Assembly (NCBI RefSeq): GCF_014596565.1
Contig: NZ_NOIN01000002.1
Location: 186,001-250,000, forward strand
DNA length: 64,000 nucleotides
Direction: 5' to 3'
Source of the DNA: Pseudomonas sp. PSB18
GTDB taxonomy: Bacteria; Pseudomonadota; Gammaproteobacteria; Pseudomonadales; Pseudomonadaceae
Positions 1 through 11,584 of the stretch are shown here, one piece after another. Within the stretch, counting starts at the first letter, position 1. Every line of letters starts with the position of its first letter. The position numbers and the translations under genes are program-made. The notes below the pieces were generated by a model. The model worked only from the letters and a program-made list of their open reading frames with translations. It had not been told where the DNA came from and ran no database searches.

Positions 1-1
1 A

Positions 2-94
2 GGAGAGGGCTTTTTAATTAAAAACTTAAACAACGGACGACTCAGCATTATGGTCGACAAGGACGGCAACATTGCGAGCATAACCTGCAACTAG
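2..94 (+). CDS. 3' end of an unidentified protein (partial)
   Basis: A reading frame is open from the left edge of the window and ends at TAG 92-94, just before a hairpin terminator. The last 30 residues end in DKDGNIASITCN. The piece is too short to assign a family. It could be the C-terminus of a pilin-like or other secreted protein, but that is a guess. Its only support is the open frame and the terminator that follows. The local DNA is AT-richer than the neighbouring genes, which may mean an accessory gene lies upstream. Confidence 0.4.
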   Translation, partial: GEGFLIKNLNNGRLSIMVDKDGNIASITCN

Positions 95-110
95 CCAAAT
101 CCCGAGCATA

Positions 111-141
111 AAAAAACCGCATTAATCAATGCGGTTTTTTT
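111..141. terminator. Bidirectional rho-independent terminator
   Basis: The stem CCGCATT (117-123) pairs with AATGCGG (128-134) around a 4-nt loop. A run of A precedes it and a run of T follows, so it can serve the upstream plus-strand frame and the minus-strand fba gene. Confidence 0.85.
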
Positions 142-152
142 ATATATAAGGC

Positions 153-1217
153 TTAGTTGACCTTCGCGTTCAACTCACCCTTCAGATAACGCTGAAACAT
201 TGCTTCCATGGAGATCGGCTTGATCTTCGAAGCATTACCCGCCGTACCAAACGCCTCATAACGCGCAATACACACATCACGCATCGCAGTCACGGTCGCG
301 CCAAAGAACTTGCGCGGATCGAACTCGCTCGGGTTGGTCGCCATCAAGCGGCGCATGGCACCGGTGGACGCCAGGCGCAGGTCGGTGTCGATGTTGACCT
401 TGCGTACGCCGTGCTTGATGCCTTCGACAATTTCCTCGACCGGCACGCCGTAGGTTTCCTTGATGTCGCCACCGTACTGGTTGATGATCGCCAGCCACTC
501 CTGCGGCACCGAGGAGGAGCCGTGCATCACCAGGTGGGTGTTGGGGATGCGCTTGTGGATTTCCTTGATGCGGTCGATCGCCAGCACGTCACCGGTGGGC
601 GGCTTGGTGAACTTGTAGGCGCCGTGGCTGGTGCCGATGGCGATGGCCAGGGCGTCGACCTGGGTTTTCTTGACGAAGTCGGCGGCTTCTTCCGGGTCGG
701 TCAGCATCTGGCTGTGATCCAGCACGCCTTCGGCACCGATACCGTCTTCTTCACCCGCCATGCCGGTTTCCAGCGAGCCCAGGCAACCCAGCTCACCTTC
801 CACCGAAACGCCGCAGGCGTGAGCCATGGCTACGGTCTGTTGGGTGACGCGTACGTTGTATTCGTAGTCGGTCGGGGTCTTGCCGTCTTCACCCAGGGAA
901 CCGTCCATCATTACCGAGCTGAAGCCCAGTTGAATGGAACGCTGGCAGACGTCAGGGCTGGTGCCGTGGTCTTGGTGCATGCACACCGGGATGTGCGGGA
1001 ATTCTTCGATTGCCGCCAGGATCAGGTGACGCAGGAACGGCGCACCAGCGTATTTGCGGGCGCCAGCCGAAGCCTGGACGATCACCGGAGAGTCGGTCTT
1101 GTCAGCGGCTTCCATGATGGCGCGCATCTGCTCAAGGTTGTTGACGTTAAAGGCTGGAACGCCGTAGCCGAATTCGGCTGCGTGGTCCAGCATCTGACGC
1201 ATGCTGATAAGTGCCAT
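153..1217 (-). CDS. fba: Class II fructose-1,6-bisphosphate aldolase
   Basis: This cytoplasmic, metal-dependent aldolase interconverts fructose-1,6-bisphosphate with DHAP and glyceraldehyde-3-phosphate. At 354 residues it has the length of the Calvin-cycle-type class II subfamily. The class II metal-site region [10 protein letters not shown], the MMDGS stretch and the phosphate-binding HGSSS segment are all visible. The start is set by GGGAGAG upstream of ATG 1217. It is the last gene of the minus-strand series tkt-epd-pgk-lipoprotein-MliC-fba and lies 150 bp after the MliC-like gene, so it may also have its own promoter. Pseudomonads lack a complete Embden-Meyerhof route and probably use this enzyme mainly for gluconeogenesis and triose recycling. 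Confidence 0.96.
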   Translation of the reverse strand: MALISMRQMLDHAAEFGYGVPAFNVNNLEQMRAIMEAADKTDSPVIVQASAGARKYAGAPFLRHLILAAIEEFPHIPVCMHQDHGTSPDVCQRSIQLGFSSVMMDGSLGEDGKTPTDYEYNVRVTQQTVAMAHACGVSVEGELGCLGSLETGMAGEEDGIGAEGVLDHSQMLTDPEEAADFVKKTQVDALAIAIGTSHGAYKFTKPPTGDVLAIDRIKEIHKRIPNTHLVMHGSSSVPQEWLAIINQYGGDIKETYGVPVEEIVEGIKHGVRKVNIDTDLRLASTGAMRRLMATNPSEFDPRKFFGATVTAMRDVCIARYEAFGTAGNASKIKPISMEAMFQRYLKGELNAKVN

Positions 1218-1367
1218 TGTGTGTCTCTCCCGTCGAGGGTCGTTAATCGTACCAGCCTGCCGTAGCGGCGGCGGCTATTCAAGTCATTGCGGGTCGGGGT
1301 TAGCCCTCGACCGCGAATTCGGTGTTACCTGTCTCTTCAGCGTTCACAGAACCCTGTGGGATTTCAA

Positions 1368-1700
1368 TTACTGCGCCTTGCAACCCCGGCCAATCAAATC
1401 ATTGGTGGCAACCCAGTACGCCAGGCCTTCGTCACCATTGATGTGAAACGCCAGCATGTCGTCGCTGTACAGCGCGCCCGACGCACCCGGCTCCTGCTTC
1501 AGACGATAAACCTGCTCGGCCCCGCCGAGGCGCACATCGACGGCCTTGCGGGTGCCGTCGGTATAGCGCCAGAGCACCTTGGCCTCACTGTCACAGGTCC
1601 AGGTCGTCCAGCCCGCCACGGGGTCGGACGCGTTCGAAAAACCCAACTGCGCGCAACCGGCCAGCAATGCCAACGCCACAACGGCGATCAAGCCTTTCAT
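1368..1700 (-). CDS. MliC-family lysozyme inhibitor-like lipoprotein
   Basis: This 110-residue lipoprotein has a type II signal ending in LLAGC (Cys16) and is probably outer-membrane or periplasmic. The mature part has the MliC/COG3895 pattern: WTCDSEAKVLWRY, a beta-rich core, SGALYSDD and NGDEG. Cys36 and Cys107 could form the disulfide typical of the fold. The family inhibits C-type lysozyme through a conserved Ser and Lys. The Ser of the SG motif is present, but the position where KGDE is usual reads NGDE. GAGGAA precedes ATG 1700. It lies between a small lipoprotein and fba. Confidence 0.8.
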   Translation of the reverse strand: MKGLIAVVALALLAGCAQLGFSNASDPVAGWTTWTCDSEAKVLWRYTDGTRKAVDVRLGGAEQVYRLKQEPGASGALYSDDMLAFHINGDEGLAYWVATNDLIGRGCKAQ

Positions 1701-1757
1701 CCGTGTTCCTCGACCGGCGACGCATGCCGCCGGCCATGAGTTAAAGGGTCAGACCCG

Positions 1758-1979
1758 TCAAGGACAACCATGTTCCTTGGTCGGGGTTTGCGTTTCGTAT
1801 TTGTCCAGACCGTCCGGCCCGGAGCGCTTGTTCAGCACCGGGTTGGTTTCCGCCTGCCAGTCCGCCTGGTAGCAGCCTGGCTCCGGATCGCTGGCGGCCG
1901 GTTCCGGCGTCGCTTGCGGGTGACTCCCGCAAGCGGCCAGGGCCGCGGTCAACAACAAAAGCGTCCACGTCTTGACCAT
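1758..1979 (-). CDS. Small uncharacterised lipoprotein
   Basis: A 73-residue protein starting MVKTWTLLLLTAALAACG, with a clear type II signal peptide and lipidation Cys. The mature part is short, Pro/Glu-rich and polar (PEPAASDPEPGCYQADWQAE) with no recognised domain. GGGAG precedes ATG 1979. The gene is 31 bp after pgk and 57 bp before the MliC-like gene, so it is probably in the same transcript. A conserved small ORF is known between pgk and fba in pseudomonads, but I cannot assign a function. Confidence 0.75.
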   Translation of the reverse strand: MVKTWTLLLLTAALAACGSHPQATPEPAASDPEPGCYQADWQAETNPVLNKRSGPDGLDKYETQTPTKEHGCP

Positions 1980-2010
1980 AAAAACGCTCCCTTGCCTGGT
2001 CAATGCCGCC

Positions 2011-3174
2011 TCAGGCCTTGGCTCGGCTTTCCAGGACTTCTACCGCCGGCAGCACTTTGCCTTCGACGAACTCGAGGAACGCACCGCCACCGGTGGAAAT
2101 GTAGGAGATCTGTTCGGCAACGCCGTATTTGTCGATCGCCGCCAGGGTGTCACCGCCACCCGCGATGGAGAACGCAGCGCTGTCGGCGATGGCCTGGGCC
2201 AAGACCTTGGTGCCGTTGCCGAACTGGTCGAACTCAAACACACCGACTGGGCCGTTCCACAGGATAGTCTTGGAAGATTTCAACAGTTCGGCGAAGTTGG
2301 CCGCGGTCTGTGGGCCAATGTCCAGGATCATGTCGTCGGCGGCCACGTCGGCGATGGCCTTGACGGTAGCCGCAGCGCTTTCAGCGAATTCCTTGGCGAC
2401 CACCACGTCCACCGGCAACGGTACGCTGACCTTGGCGGCGATTTCTCGGGCGGTGTCCAGCAGATCCGGTTCGTACAGGGACTTGCCGACCGGGTGACCG
2501 GCTGCGGCGAGGAAAGTGTTGGCAATGCCGCCGCCGACGATCAATTGGTCGCAGATCTGGCTGAGGCTGTTGAGCACGTCGAGTTTTGTCGACACCTTGG
2601 AACCGGCGACGATGGCAGCCATCGGCTTGGCCGGCGCCCCCAGGGCCTTGCCCAGTGCATCCAGTTCGGCGGCCAGCAGCGGGCCGGCCGCGGCGACTTT
2701 GGCAAACTTCGCCACGCCATGGGTCGAACCTTCGGCACGGTGGGCGGTGCCGAAAGCATCCATCACAAACACGTCGCACAAGGCTGCGTATTGCTGGGCC
2801 AGCTCGTCGGCGTTCTTTTTCTCGCCCTTGTTGAAGCGCACGTTTTCGAACAGCACGACATCACCGGCCTTCACGTCGACGCCGCCCAGGTAGTCAGCCA
2901 CCAGCGGCACTTCGCGACCCAGGGCACGGCTCAGGTAGTCGGCCACGGGCTTGAGGCTGTTTTCGGCCGAGAACTCGCCTTCGGTCGGACGGCCCAGGTG
3001 GGAGCAGACCATCACGGCCGCACCTTTTTCCAAGGCCAGCTTGATGGTCGGCAGCGAAGCCAGGATACGCGCGTCGCTGGTGACGACACCGTCCTTGACA
3101 GGGACGTTGAGGTCTTCGCGGATCAGTACGCGCTTACCTTGCAGATCGAGGTCGGACATCTTCAACACGGTCAT
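2011..3174 (-). CDS. pgk: Phosphoglycerate kinase
   Basis: Transfers phosphate between 1,3-bisphosphoglycerate and ADP in the cytoplasm. At 387 residues it has the usual length. It carries the N-terminal substrate loop REDLNVPV, the [10 protein letters not shown] segment, GPVGVFE and the nucleotide-site GGGDTLAA near the C-terminus. ATG 3174 ([12 protein letters not shown]) is preferred over a codon three residues earlier because it matches the Pseudomonas family start. The gene follows epd by 24 bp and is co-directional with it. Confidence 0.97.
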   Translation of the reverse strand: MTVLKMSDLDLQGKRVLIREDLNVPVKDGVVTSDARILASLPTIKLALEKGAAVMVCSHLGRPTEGEFSAENSLKPVADYLSRALGREVPLVADYLGGVDVKAGDVVLFENVRFNKGEKKNADELAQQYAALCDVFVMDAFGTAHRAEGSTHGVAKFAKVAAAGPLLAAELDALGKALGAPAKPMAAIVAGSKVSTKLDVLNSLSQICDQLIVGGGIANTFLAAAGHPVGKSLYEPDLLDTAREIAAKVSVPLPVDVVVAKEFAESAAATVKAIADVAADDMILDIGPQTAANFAELLKSSKTILWNGPVGVFEFDQFGNGTKVLAQAIADSAAFSIAGGGDTLAAIDKYGVAEQISYISTGGGAFLEFVEGKVLPAVEVLESRAKA

Positions 3175-3198
3175 GGGTCGCAATTCCTGGATAACTGT

Positions 3199-4275
3199 TT
3201 AGGGAGCAGATTTGTTGGAAACGGAGGTCGCCTGCGATGTCGCCGTCTGCAGATAATGTTCGGCGACGTCGAGCATTCGATTGGCAAACCCCCATTCGTT
3301 GTCGAACCAGGCCAGGATGTTCACCAGCCTCGGGCCGGATACACGGGTCTGGCTGGCATCGACGATGGCCGAATGTGGGTCATGGTTAAAATCACAACTT
3401 GCATGAGGCAACTCGGTGTAGGCCAGCAGGCCTTTGAGCGGGCCGCTGGTAGCGGCTTCGCGCAGGATCCGGTTGACCTCGGTGGCGTCGGTGTCGCTCA
3501 CGGTCTGCATCGTCATATCGAGGCAGGACACGTTGACCGTCGGCACTCGCACGGCTTTGGCCTGAATTCTCCCCGCAAGTTCCGGTAGCAGCCGTTCAAT
3601 GCCTCGCGCCAGACCAGTGGACACCGGGATCACCGACTGGAACGCCGAGCGAGTGCGGCGCAAGTCTTCGTGATGGTAGGCGTCGATCACCGGCTGATCG
3701 TTCATCGCCGAATGGATGGTGGTGATCGACACGTACTCCAGGCCAATGGCCTGATCCAGCAGACGCAACAGCGGCACGCCGCAGTTGGTGGTGCAGGAGG
3801 CATTGGATACCAGCAATTCGTGGCCGGTCAGGCAATCCTGATTGACGCCGTAGACGATGGTGGCGTCCACATCCGCTTCACTGGCCATCGGCTGGGAAAA
3901 CAGCACCCGCGGCGCACCGGCAGCGAGGAAACGCTCACCGTCTGCGCGGGTGTGGTAGGCGCCGGAACACTCGAGCACCAGATCGACGCCCAGGGACGCC
4001 CAATCGATGCCTTCGGGGGTGGCACTGCGCAGGACTTTCACGCAGTTGCCATTAATGTGCAGACAATCGCCCTCGACCCGTACTTCGCCGGGGAACCGGC
4101 CATGGGTGGAGTCGAAGCGTGTCAGGTATTCGATGCTGGCCATGTCGGCCAGATCGTTGATGGCCACGATTTCGAAGCCGGCCTCAGCCCCTCGCTCGAA
4201 CAACGCACGCAAGACGCAACGACCAATCCGGCCGTAGCCGTTGAGTGCAACTTTGTAGGGACGCGGTTGGGGCAT
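3199..4275 (-). CDS. epd: D-erythrose-4-phosphate dehydrogenase (GapB/Epd type)
   Basis: An NAD-dependent dehydrogenase of the GAPDH superfamily, 358 residues. The Rossmann motif NGYGRIGR lies near the N-terminus and the catalytic loop SNASCTTNC carries the active-site Cys. Its position between tkt and pgk is the classic epd context, where the enzyme makes 4-phosphoerythronate for pyridoxal phosphate synthesis. Sequence alone does not exclude a second glyceraldehyde-3-phosphate dehydrogenase role. The start at ATG 4275 (MPQPRPYKVALNG) is chosen because the longer frame would run through a REP repeat. Confidence 0.9.
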   Translation of the reverse strand: MPQPRPYKVALNGYGRIGRCVLRALFERGAEAGFEIVAINDLADMASIEYLTRFDSTHGRFPGEVRVEGDCLHINGNCVKVLRSATPEGIDWASLGVDLVLECSGAYHTRADGERFLAAGAPRVLFSQPMASEADVDATIVYGVNQDCLTGHELLVSNASCTTNCGVPLLRLLDQAIGLEYVSITTIHSAMNDQPVIDAYHHEDLRRTRSAFQSVIPVSTGLARGIERLLPELAGRIQAKAVRVPTVNVSCLDMTMQTVSDTDATEVNRILREAATSGPLKGLLAYTELPHASCDFNHDPHSAIVDASQTRVSGPRLVNILAWFDNEWGFANRMLDVAEHYLQTATSQATSVSNKSAP

Positions 4276-4329
4276 GGGGCTCTCTGATTTGAGTGAATCC
4301 ATGAATATGGCGCTGAACATTGGATTGTC

Positions 4330-4412
4330 ATCGCGGGCAAGCCTTGCTCCCACAGGTTGGCATTTCCCTGTGGGAATACACATCCTGTGGGAGCAAGGCT
4401 TGCCCGCGATAG
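4330..4412. repeat. REP pair (REPIN) between tkt and epd
   Basis: Inverted copies at 4330-4356 and 4384-4412 share the core GCGGGCAAGCCTTGCTCCCACA and its complement. The pair could form a cruciform or an mRNA hairpin between the two cistrons. Confidence 0.85.
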
Positions 4413-4440
4413 CGCCAGAACAGGCGATACATTCCTGGAC

Positions 4441-6438
4441 TTAGTCTTCCAGCAACTCCTCAGCCTGACCCAGGATGTTTTCCAGGGTGAAACCGAACTC
4501 CTCGAACAGCGCCGGCGCAGGCGCCGACTCGCCGTAGGTGGTCATGCCGATCACGCGACCTTCCAGGCCCACGTACTTGTACCAGTAATCGGCGTGAGCA
4601 GCCTCGATGGCGATCCGGGCGCTGACCTGCAGCGGCAATACCGACTGCTTGTAGCCGGCGTCCTGGGCATCGAACACGCTGGTGCAAGGCATGGACACTA
4701 CGCGCACGTTGCGGCCCTGCTCGGTCAGTTTGTCGTAGGCCTGGACAGCCAGGCCGACTTCGGAACCGGTGGCGATCAGGATCAGCTCAGGCTCGCCGAT
4801 GCAATCCTTGAGCACATAACCGCCACGGGCGATCTCGTCGATCTGGCCGACTTCACGGGCCTGATGCTGCAGGTTCTGACGGGAGAAGATCAGCGCCGAC
4901 GGACCGTCGTTTCGCTCGATGGCGTACTTCCAGGCCACCGCCGACTCCACGGCGTCGCACGGGCGCCAGGTGTCCAGGTTCGGGGTGCAACGCAAGCTCG
5001 CCAGTTGCTCGATCGGCTGGTGAGTCGGGCCGTCTTCGCCCAGGCCGATGGAGTCGTGGGTGAATACGTAGAGCACGCGTTTCTTCATCAAGGCCGACAT
5101 GCGCACGGCATTGCGGGCATATTCCATGAACATCAGGAAGGTGGCGCCGTAAGGCACCAGGCCGCCGTGCAGCGCGACGCCGTTCATGATCGCGCTCATG
5201 CCGAACTCACGAACGCCGTAGTACATGTAGTTGCCGCTGGCGTCTTCGGCGCTGACGCCCTTGCAGCCTTTCCACAGGGTCAGGTTGGAACCGGCCAGGT
5301 CGGCCGAACCGCCCAGCAGCTCCGGCAGCAATGGGCCGAAAGCGTTCAGGGTGTTCTGACTGGCCTTGCGGCTGGCAATGGTTTCGCCCTTGGCTGCGAC
5401 TTCGGCGATGTAGGCCGAGGCTTTTTCGGCGAAATCGGCCGGCAGTTCACCGCTGAGGCGACGCACCAGTTCGTTGGCCAGGGCAGGGAATTCGGCGGAG
5501 TAGGCAGCGAAACGCTGATCCCAGTCGGCTTCGAGGGCACGGCCCTTTTCCTTGGCGTCCCATTCGGCGTAGATGTCCGCCGGGATTTCGAACGGACCGT
5601 GTTCCCACTTCAGCGCAGCGCGGGTCAGGGCGATTTCCTCGGCACCCAGGGGGGCGCCGTGGCAGTCTTCCTTGCCTTGCTTGTTCGGCGAGCCGAAACC
5701 GATGGTGGTCTTGCAGCAGATCAGGGTCGGCTGGGCGCTCTTGCGGGCCGTCTCGATGGCAGTCTTGATCTCTTCCGGATCGTGGCCATCGACGTTACGG
5801 ATCACCAGCCAGTTGTAGGCTTCGAAACGTTTCGGCGTGTCATCGGTGAACCAGCCTTCGACTTCACCATCGATGGAAATGCCGTTGTCGTCGTAGAACG
5901 CGATCAGCTTGTCCAGGCCCAGGGTGCCGGCCAGGGAAGCGACTTCATGGGAAATGCCTTCCATCATGCAGCCATCACCCAGGAACACGTAGGTGTGGTG
6001 ATCGACAACGTTATGCCCCGGGCGGTTGAATTGCGCGGCGAGGACTTTTTCCGCCAGGGCGAAGCCCACGGCATTGGCCAGGCCCTGACCCAGTGGGCCG
6101 GTGGTGGTTTCCACGCCTGGGGTGTAGCCATATTCGGGGTGACCCGGGGTGCGGCTGTGCAATTGACGGAAGTTCTTCAGGTCATCGATCGACAGATCGT
6201 AGCCGGTCAGGTGCAGCAGCGAGTAGATCAACATCGAACCGTGGCCGTTGGACAGCACGAAGCGGTCACGGTCAGCGAACGATGGATTGCTCGGGCTGTG
6301 CTTGAGGTAGTCGCGCCACAGCACCTCGGCGATATCCGCCATGCCCATCGGGGCACCTGGGTGGCCGCTGTTGGCTTTCTGCACGGCATCCATGCTGAGG
6401 GCACGAATGGCATTGGCACGCTCACGACGGCTGGGCAT
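4441..6438 (-). CDS. tkt: Transketolase
   Basis: A thiamine-diphosphate enzyme of the pentose phosphate pathway that moves two-carbon units between sugar phosphates, 665 residues. Visible landmarks are the N-terminal substrate region SGHPGAPMG, the cofactor motif [10 protein letters not shown]...DDNGISIDG, and the later [18 protein letters not shown] and [15 protein letters not shown] segments. ATG 6438 ([14 protein letters not shown]) fits the family start. It is the promoter-proximal gene of the tkt-epd-pgk-fba series. Its upstream region of about 190 bp is shared with a divergent regulator and holds a perfect palindrome. Confidence 0.97.
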   Translation of the reverse strand: MPSRRERANAIRALSMDAVQKANSGHPGAPMGMADIAEVLWRDYLKHSPSNPSFADRDRFVLSNGHGSMLIYSLLHLTGYDLSIDDLKNFRQLHSRTPGHPEYGYTPGVETTTGPLGQGLANAVGFALAEKVLAAQFNRPGHNVVDHHTYVFLGDGCMMEGISHEVASLAGTLGLDKLIAFYDDNGISIDGEVEGWFTDDTPKRFEAYNWLVIRNVDGHDPEEIKTAIETARKSAQPTLICCKTTIGFGSPNKQGKEDCHGAPLGAEEIALTRAALKWEHGPFEIPADIYAEWDAKEKGRALEADWDQRFAAYSAEFPALANELVRRLSGELPADFAEKASAYIAEVAAKGETIASRKASQNTLNAFGPLLPELLGGSADLAGSNLTLWKGCKGVSAEDASGNYMYYGVREFGMSAIMNGVALHGGLVPYGATFLMFMEYARNAVRMSALMKKRVLYVFTHDSIGLGEDGPTHQPIEQLASLRCTPNLDTWRPCDAVESAVAWKYAIERNDGPSALIFSRQNLQHQAREVGQIDEIARGGYVLKDCIGEPELILIATGSEVGLAVQAYDKLTEQGRNVRVVSMPCTSVFDAQDAGYKQSVLPLQVSARIAIEAAHADYWYKYVGLEGRVIGMTTYGESAPAPALFEEFGFTLENILGQAEELLED

Positions 6439-6629
6439 CGCTGATCTCCTGGGTTTGAATAACGAAACTGAAAAAAGGCGTGCATTTTCCCTCACCCACC
6501 CGCCCGGGGCAATGACAGATAGTCATCCAGAGCGGTTTTTCCGGTGGATAAAGTCGCTTTCGCCAGGTGAAACCTTTCCGCTGCTGGTTTGTAGAGTAAA
6601 GCCCGTTTCGAGAAGTGCCATTTATCGAG

Positions 6630-6653
6630 CAATATCAAAACTTTTTGATATTG
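6630..6653. promoter_or_regulatory. Perfect 11-bp-arm palindrome, candidate SahR-like operator
   Basis: CAATATCAAAA (6630-6640), two bases, then its exact complement TTTTGATATTG (6643-6653). It lies 40 bp before the ArsR-methyltransferase start and about 190 bp before tkt on the other strand. The perfect symmetry, AT-rich content and position suggest an operator for a dimeric winged-helix regulator, most simply the gene next to it. Confidence 0.6.
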
Positions 6654-6693
6654 AACTTGCGATGATCCAGACCCATCACTAGACTGCCGCCCT

Positions 6694-7689
6694 ATGAACT
6701 TACGCGTGCCGTCCATTCGCCATGAAGACAGCGACGAGCTGGCGGCCCTTTGCAAGGCCGGCGGCGATCCGCTGCGGCTCAATGTATTGCGGGCCCTGGC
6801 CAACGATTCGTTCGGCGTACTGGAACTGGCGCAGATCTTCGGCATCGGCCAGTCCGGCATGAGCCATCACCTCAAGGTCCTGGCCCAGGCCGACCTGGTG
6901 GCCACCCGCCGCGAAGGCAACGCCATTTTCTATCGCCGCGCCCTGCCCCACACCGAGCTGTTGGGTGGCAAGTTGCATGCGGCATTGCTGGATGAAGTGG
7001 ACGAGTTGCACCTGCCGGCGGACGTGCAGGCGCGCATCGCCCAGGTGCACGGGCAACGGGCCGCCGCCAGCCAGGATTTTTTTGCACGGGTAGCGGAGAA
7101 GTTCCGGGCCCAGCAGGACCTGATCGCGGGCCTGCCGCAATACCGCGAGAGCGTCGTGGCGCTGCTCGACAAGCTCAGCTTCGAGCCTGCCGCCACGGCC
7201 ATTGAAGTGGGTCCCGGCGACGGCGCTTTCCTGCCGGAACTGGCACGGCGCTTCAGCCAGGTAACGGCGCTGGACAACAGCCCGGCGATGCTCGAACTGG
7301 CGCGCCAGGTATGCGAACGTGAACAGCTGACTCATGTCAGCCTGCAATTGGCCGATGCCTTGGAAGGTGTGAGCCTGCGAGCCGATTGCGTTGTATTGAA
7401 CATGGTACTGCACCATTTTGCCGCGCCGGCCGATGCGCTCAGGCACATGGCCGGCCTGCTGCAACCAGGCGGTAGCCTGTTGGTGACAGAGTTATGCAGC
7501 CACAACCAGAGTTGGGCCAGGGAGGCCTGCGGTGATCTCTGGTTGGGGTTTGAACAGGACGATCTGGCCCGTTGGGCCACCGCTGCGGGCCTCGTGCCCG
7601 GGGAAAGCCTCTATGTAGGCTTACGTAATGGTTTCCAGATCCAGGTTCGCCACTTTCAGCGACCGGCTGGCGACACTCACCATCGGTAA
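6694..7689 (+). CDS. ArsR-type regulator fused to a SAM methyltransferase domain (SahR-like)
   Basis: 331 residues. Positions about 10-100 form an ArsR-family winged helix (LRLNVLRALAND...QSGMSHHLKVL...NAIFYRR). Positions about 150-320 form a class I methyltransferase Rossmann domain with motif I AIEVGPGDGAF, the acidic LDNS loop and VVLNMVLHHF. This architecture matches the SahR group, described as regulators that sense S-adenosylhomocysteine and control methionine-cycle genes. The immediately downstream metK (19 bp gap) supports that role. No strong Shine-Dalgarno sequence is visible before ATG 6694. Whether the C-terminal domain only binds SAH/SAM or also catalyses methyl transfer is unknown. 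Confidence 0.82.
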   Translation: MNLRVPSIRHEDSDELAALCKAGGDPLRLNVLRALANDSFGVLELAQIFGIGQSGMSHHLKVLAQADLVATRREGNAIFYRRALPHTELLGGKLHAALLDEVDELHLPADVQARIAQVHGQRAAASQDFFARVAEKFRAQQDLIAGLPQYRESVVALLDKLSFEPAATAIEVGPGDGAFLPELARRFSQVTALDNSPAMLELARQVCEREQLTHVSLQLADALEGVSLRADCVVLNMVLHHFAAPADALRHMAGLLQPGGSLLVTELCSHNQSWAREACGDLWLGFEQDDLARWATAAGLVPGESLYVGLRNGFQIQVRHFQRPAGDTHHR

Positions 7690-7708
7690 CTTGTAGGAAA
7701 ACATCGAG

Positions 7709-8899
7709 ATGAGCGAATACTCCCTTTTCACCTCCGAGTCCGTGTCTGAAGGGCATCCGGACAAAATCGCCGACCAGATTTCTGATGCGGTGCTGGACGC
7801 CATCATTGCTGAAGACAAGTTCGCCCGCGTGGCGTGCGAGACTCTGGTGAAAACGGGCGTGGCGATCATCGCCGGCGAAGTCACCACCTCGGCCTGGGTC
7901 GACCTGGAACAGATCGTCCGCGACGTCATCCTGGGCATCGGCTACAACAGCTCCGACGTCGGCTTCGACGGCGCGACCTGCGGCGTGATGAACATCATCG
8001 GTAAACAATCGGTGGACATCGCCCAAGGCGTTGACCGCAGCAAGCCGGAAGATCAGGGCGCAGGCGACCAGGGCCTGATGTTCGGCTATGCCAGCAACGA
8101 AACCGACGTGCTGATGCCAGCCCCGATCACCTTCTCGCACCAACTGGTGCAGCGCCAGGCCGAAGCCCGTAAGTCCGGCCTGCTGCCGTGGCTGCGTCCG
8201 GATGCCAAGTCCCAGGTCACCTGCCGTTACGAAAATGGCAAGGTGGTGGGTATCGACGCCATCGTATTGTCGACCCAACACAACCCTGAAGTGTCCTACA
8301 AAGACCTGCGCGAAGGCGTGATGGAGCTGATCGTCAAGCACGTACTGCCTGCCGAGCTGCTGAACAAGGACACCCAGTTCCACATCAACCCGACCGGCAA
8401 CTTCATCATCGGTGGCCCGGTAGGCGACTGCGGCCTGACCGGTCGCAAGATCATCGTCGACAGCTACGGCGGCATGGCCCGTCACGGCGGTGGCGCATTC
8501 TCCGGCAAGGATCCATCGAAGGTTGACCGCTCGGCAGCCTACGCCGGTCGCTATGTGGCCAAGAACATTGTCGCTGCCGGCCTGGCCGAGCGCTGCGAGA
8601 TCCAGGTTTCCTACGCCATCGGCGTTGCCCAGCCTACGTCGATCTCGCTGAATACCTTCGGCACCGGCAAGATCAGCGACGACAAGATCATCAAACTGGT
8701 TCGTGAAGTGTTCGACCTGCGTCCGTACGCCATCACCACCATGCTCGACCTGCTGCACCCGATGTACCAGGAAACTGCCGCTTATGGCCACTTCGGTCGC
8801 ACGCCGCAAACCAAGACCATCGGTGGCGACACGTTCACCACCTTTACCTGGGAAAAAACCGACCGCGCCGACGCCCTGCGCGCCGCTGCCGGCCTGTAA
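7709..8899 (+). CDS. metK: S-adenosylmethionine synthase
   Basis: Makes SAM from methionine and ATP, releasing phosphate and pyrophosphate. It is 396 residues long, normal for the family. The N-terminus has the ATP-site [18 protein letters not shown]. The central part has [18 protein letters not shown] and IIVDSYGG, and the C-terminal part has [14 protein letters not shown] and TFTWE. Co-transcription with the upstream SahR-like regulator is likely from the 19-bp gap. A strong terminator follows at once. With ahcY and metF later in the window it covers three steps of the activated methyl cycle. Confidence 0.97.
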   Translation: MSEYSLFTSESVSEGHPDKIADQISDAVLDAIIAEDKFARVACETLVKTGVAIIAGEVTTSAWVDLEQIVRDVILGIGYNSSDVGFDGATCGVMNIIGKQSVDIAQGVDRSKPEDQGAGDQGLMFGYASNETDVLMPAPITFSHQLVQRQAEARKSGLLPWLRPDAKSQVTCRYENGKVVGIDAIVLSTQHNPEVSYKDLREGVMELIVKHVLPAELLNKDTQFHINPTGNFIIGGPVGDCGLTGRKIIVDSYGGMARHGGGAFSGKDPSKVDRSAAYAGRYVAKNIVAAGLAERCEIQVSYAIGVAQPTSISLNTFGTGKISDDKIIKLVREVFDLRPYAITTMLDLLHPMYQETAAYGHFGRTPQTKTIGGDTFTTFTWEKTDRADALRAAAGL

Positions 8900-8909
8900 T
8901 ACCTGCTGT

Positions 8910-8954
8910 CATGAAAAAGCCCCTGGCGACCAGGTCGCCAGGGGCTTTTTCATG
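8910..8954. terminator. Strong bidirectional terminator between metK and the LysE gene
   Basis: Two perfectly complementary 21-nt arms (8910-8930 and 8934-8954) around a 3-nt gap, with a GC-rich inner part and A and T tracts in the outer arms. It serves metK from the left and the convergent exporter gene from the right. Confidence 0.92.
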
Positions 8955-8993
8955 TTTGGCCTGCTGAGTTCACAGCCACAGGGCCGGCAATAT

Positions 8994-9614
8994 TCAGGAG
9001 CGCCGCGCCACCAGCAGGAACGAAGCCGCACTCGCCAGCAGTCCCGCACACATCCGGTTGAACAAGCGCTTGCCACTGGGTTGGGCAAACAGCTTTCGCG
9101 CATAGATGCCCATGTAGCAATACAGCCCGATGGCAATGCACTCCAACGCCAGGAACAACCCGCCCAGCACAGCGAATTGCTGGGTGACGGTGCCGGAGCG
9201 GTCAACGAACTGTGGCAGAAACGCGGTAAACAACAGGATCGCCTTGGGATTACCGATTGCCACCAGGAATTCCTGGCGCGCCAGTTGCCCCATGCCCTTC
9301 GACCCCATCGCGGCTTCGCTACCGGCCTCGGGTCGGGCCCGCCATAGCTGCACGGCAAGGTAGAACAGATACCCGGCCCCCACGAGCTTGATCCCCAGGA
9401 ACAACAACTCCGAGGTATGCAGCACAGCCGTCAGCCCCACCGCCGCCAAGGCGATCATGATGGCGAACGCCAGCAGCCGCCCCATACCACCGCTACAGGC
9501 CCGGACGAAGCCATAACGCGAGGCGTTGCTGATGGACAACAGATTGTTCGGCCCTGGCGCCATGTTCAGGGCGAAACAGGCCGGAATGAAAACAGCGAGT
9601 GTCGTCAGGTCCAT
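8994..9614 (-). CDS. LysE/RhtB-family amino acid exporter
   Basis: A 206-residue inner membrane protein with about six hydrophobic segments. The N-terminus MDLTTLAVFIPACFALNMAPGPNNLLSI carries the family signature PGPNN. The family exports amino acids or their derivatives such as homoserine, threonine or leucine; the substrate here cannot be told. ATG 9614 gives the canonical family N-terminus, while an earlier in-frame start would add a polar extension. It is convergent with metK and shares the terminator. Confidence 0.88.
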   Translation of the reverse strand: MDLTTLAVFIPACFALNMAPGPNNLLSISNASRYGFVRACSGGMGRLLAFAIMIALAAVGLTAVLHTSELLFLGIKLVGAGYLFYLAVQLWRARPEAGSEAAMGSKGMGQLARQEFLVAIGNPKAILLFTAFLPQFVDRSGTVTQQFAVLGGLFLALECIAIGLYCYMGIYARKLFAQPSGKRLFNRMCAGLLASAASFLLVARRS

Positions 9615-9787
9615 AGGGTCACTCCTGGCAGCGTGGATCGGAAGGTCCATTCTGCGCGGCCCAGCAATGGGTTCAAGAGACAGTTACGCGATCAAATCGC
9701 GCCCTACTGTACCGCCGCAGTAGTGCCATCAGGCTCGGCAAAATCCGGTAACCATCCGGTCCTCGCCTCCTCCGCGCCAGTGACTAG

Positions 9788-11494
<1,707 letters not shown>

Positions 11495-11584
11495 CATTGT
11501 CCCGCGCAGTTGAACCCAAGGGGCGAACATGCGTTCCAACAGCGCATCTGGACCGACCGCTCGCGAGTTTTTTACGGAGTTGCT

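Noticed and set aside
1972..3588. 538-codon frame antisense to pgk and epd
   Set aside because: Crosses the pgk-epd boundary on the opposite strand without any family motif.
4357..6444. Long open frame of 695 codons antisense to tkt
   Set aside because: It mirrors the codon pattern of tkt. Its translation is Gly/Val/His/Gln-rich with no motif. In high-GC DNA the antisense frame often stays open.
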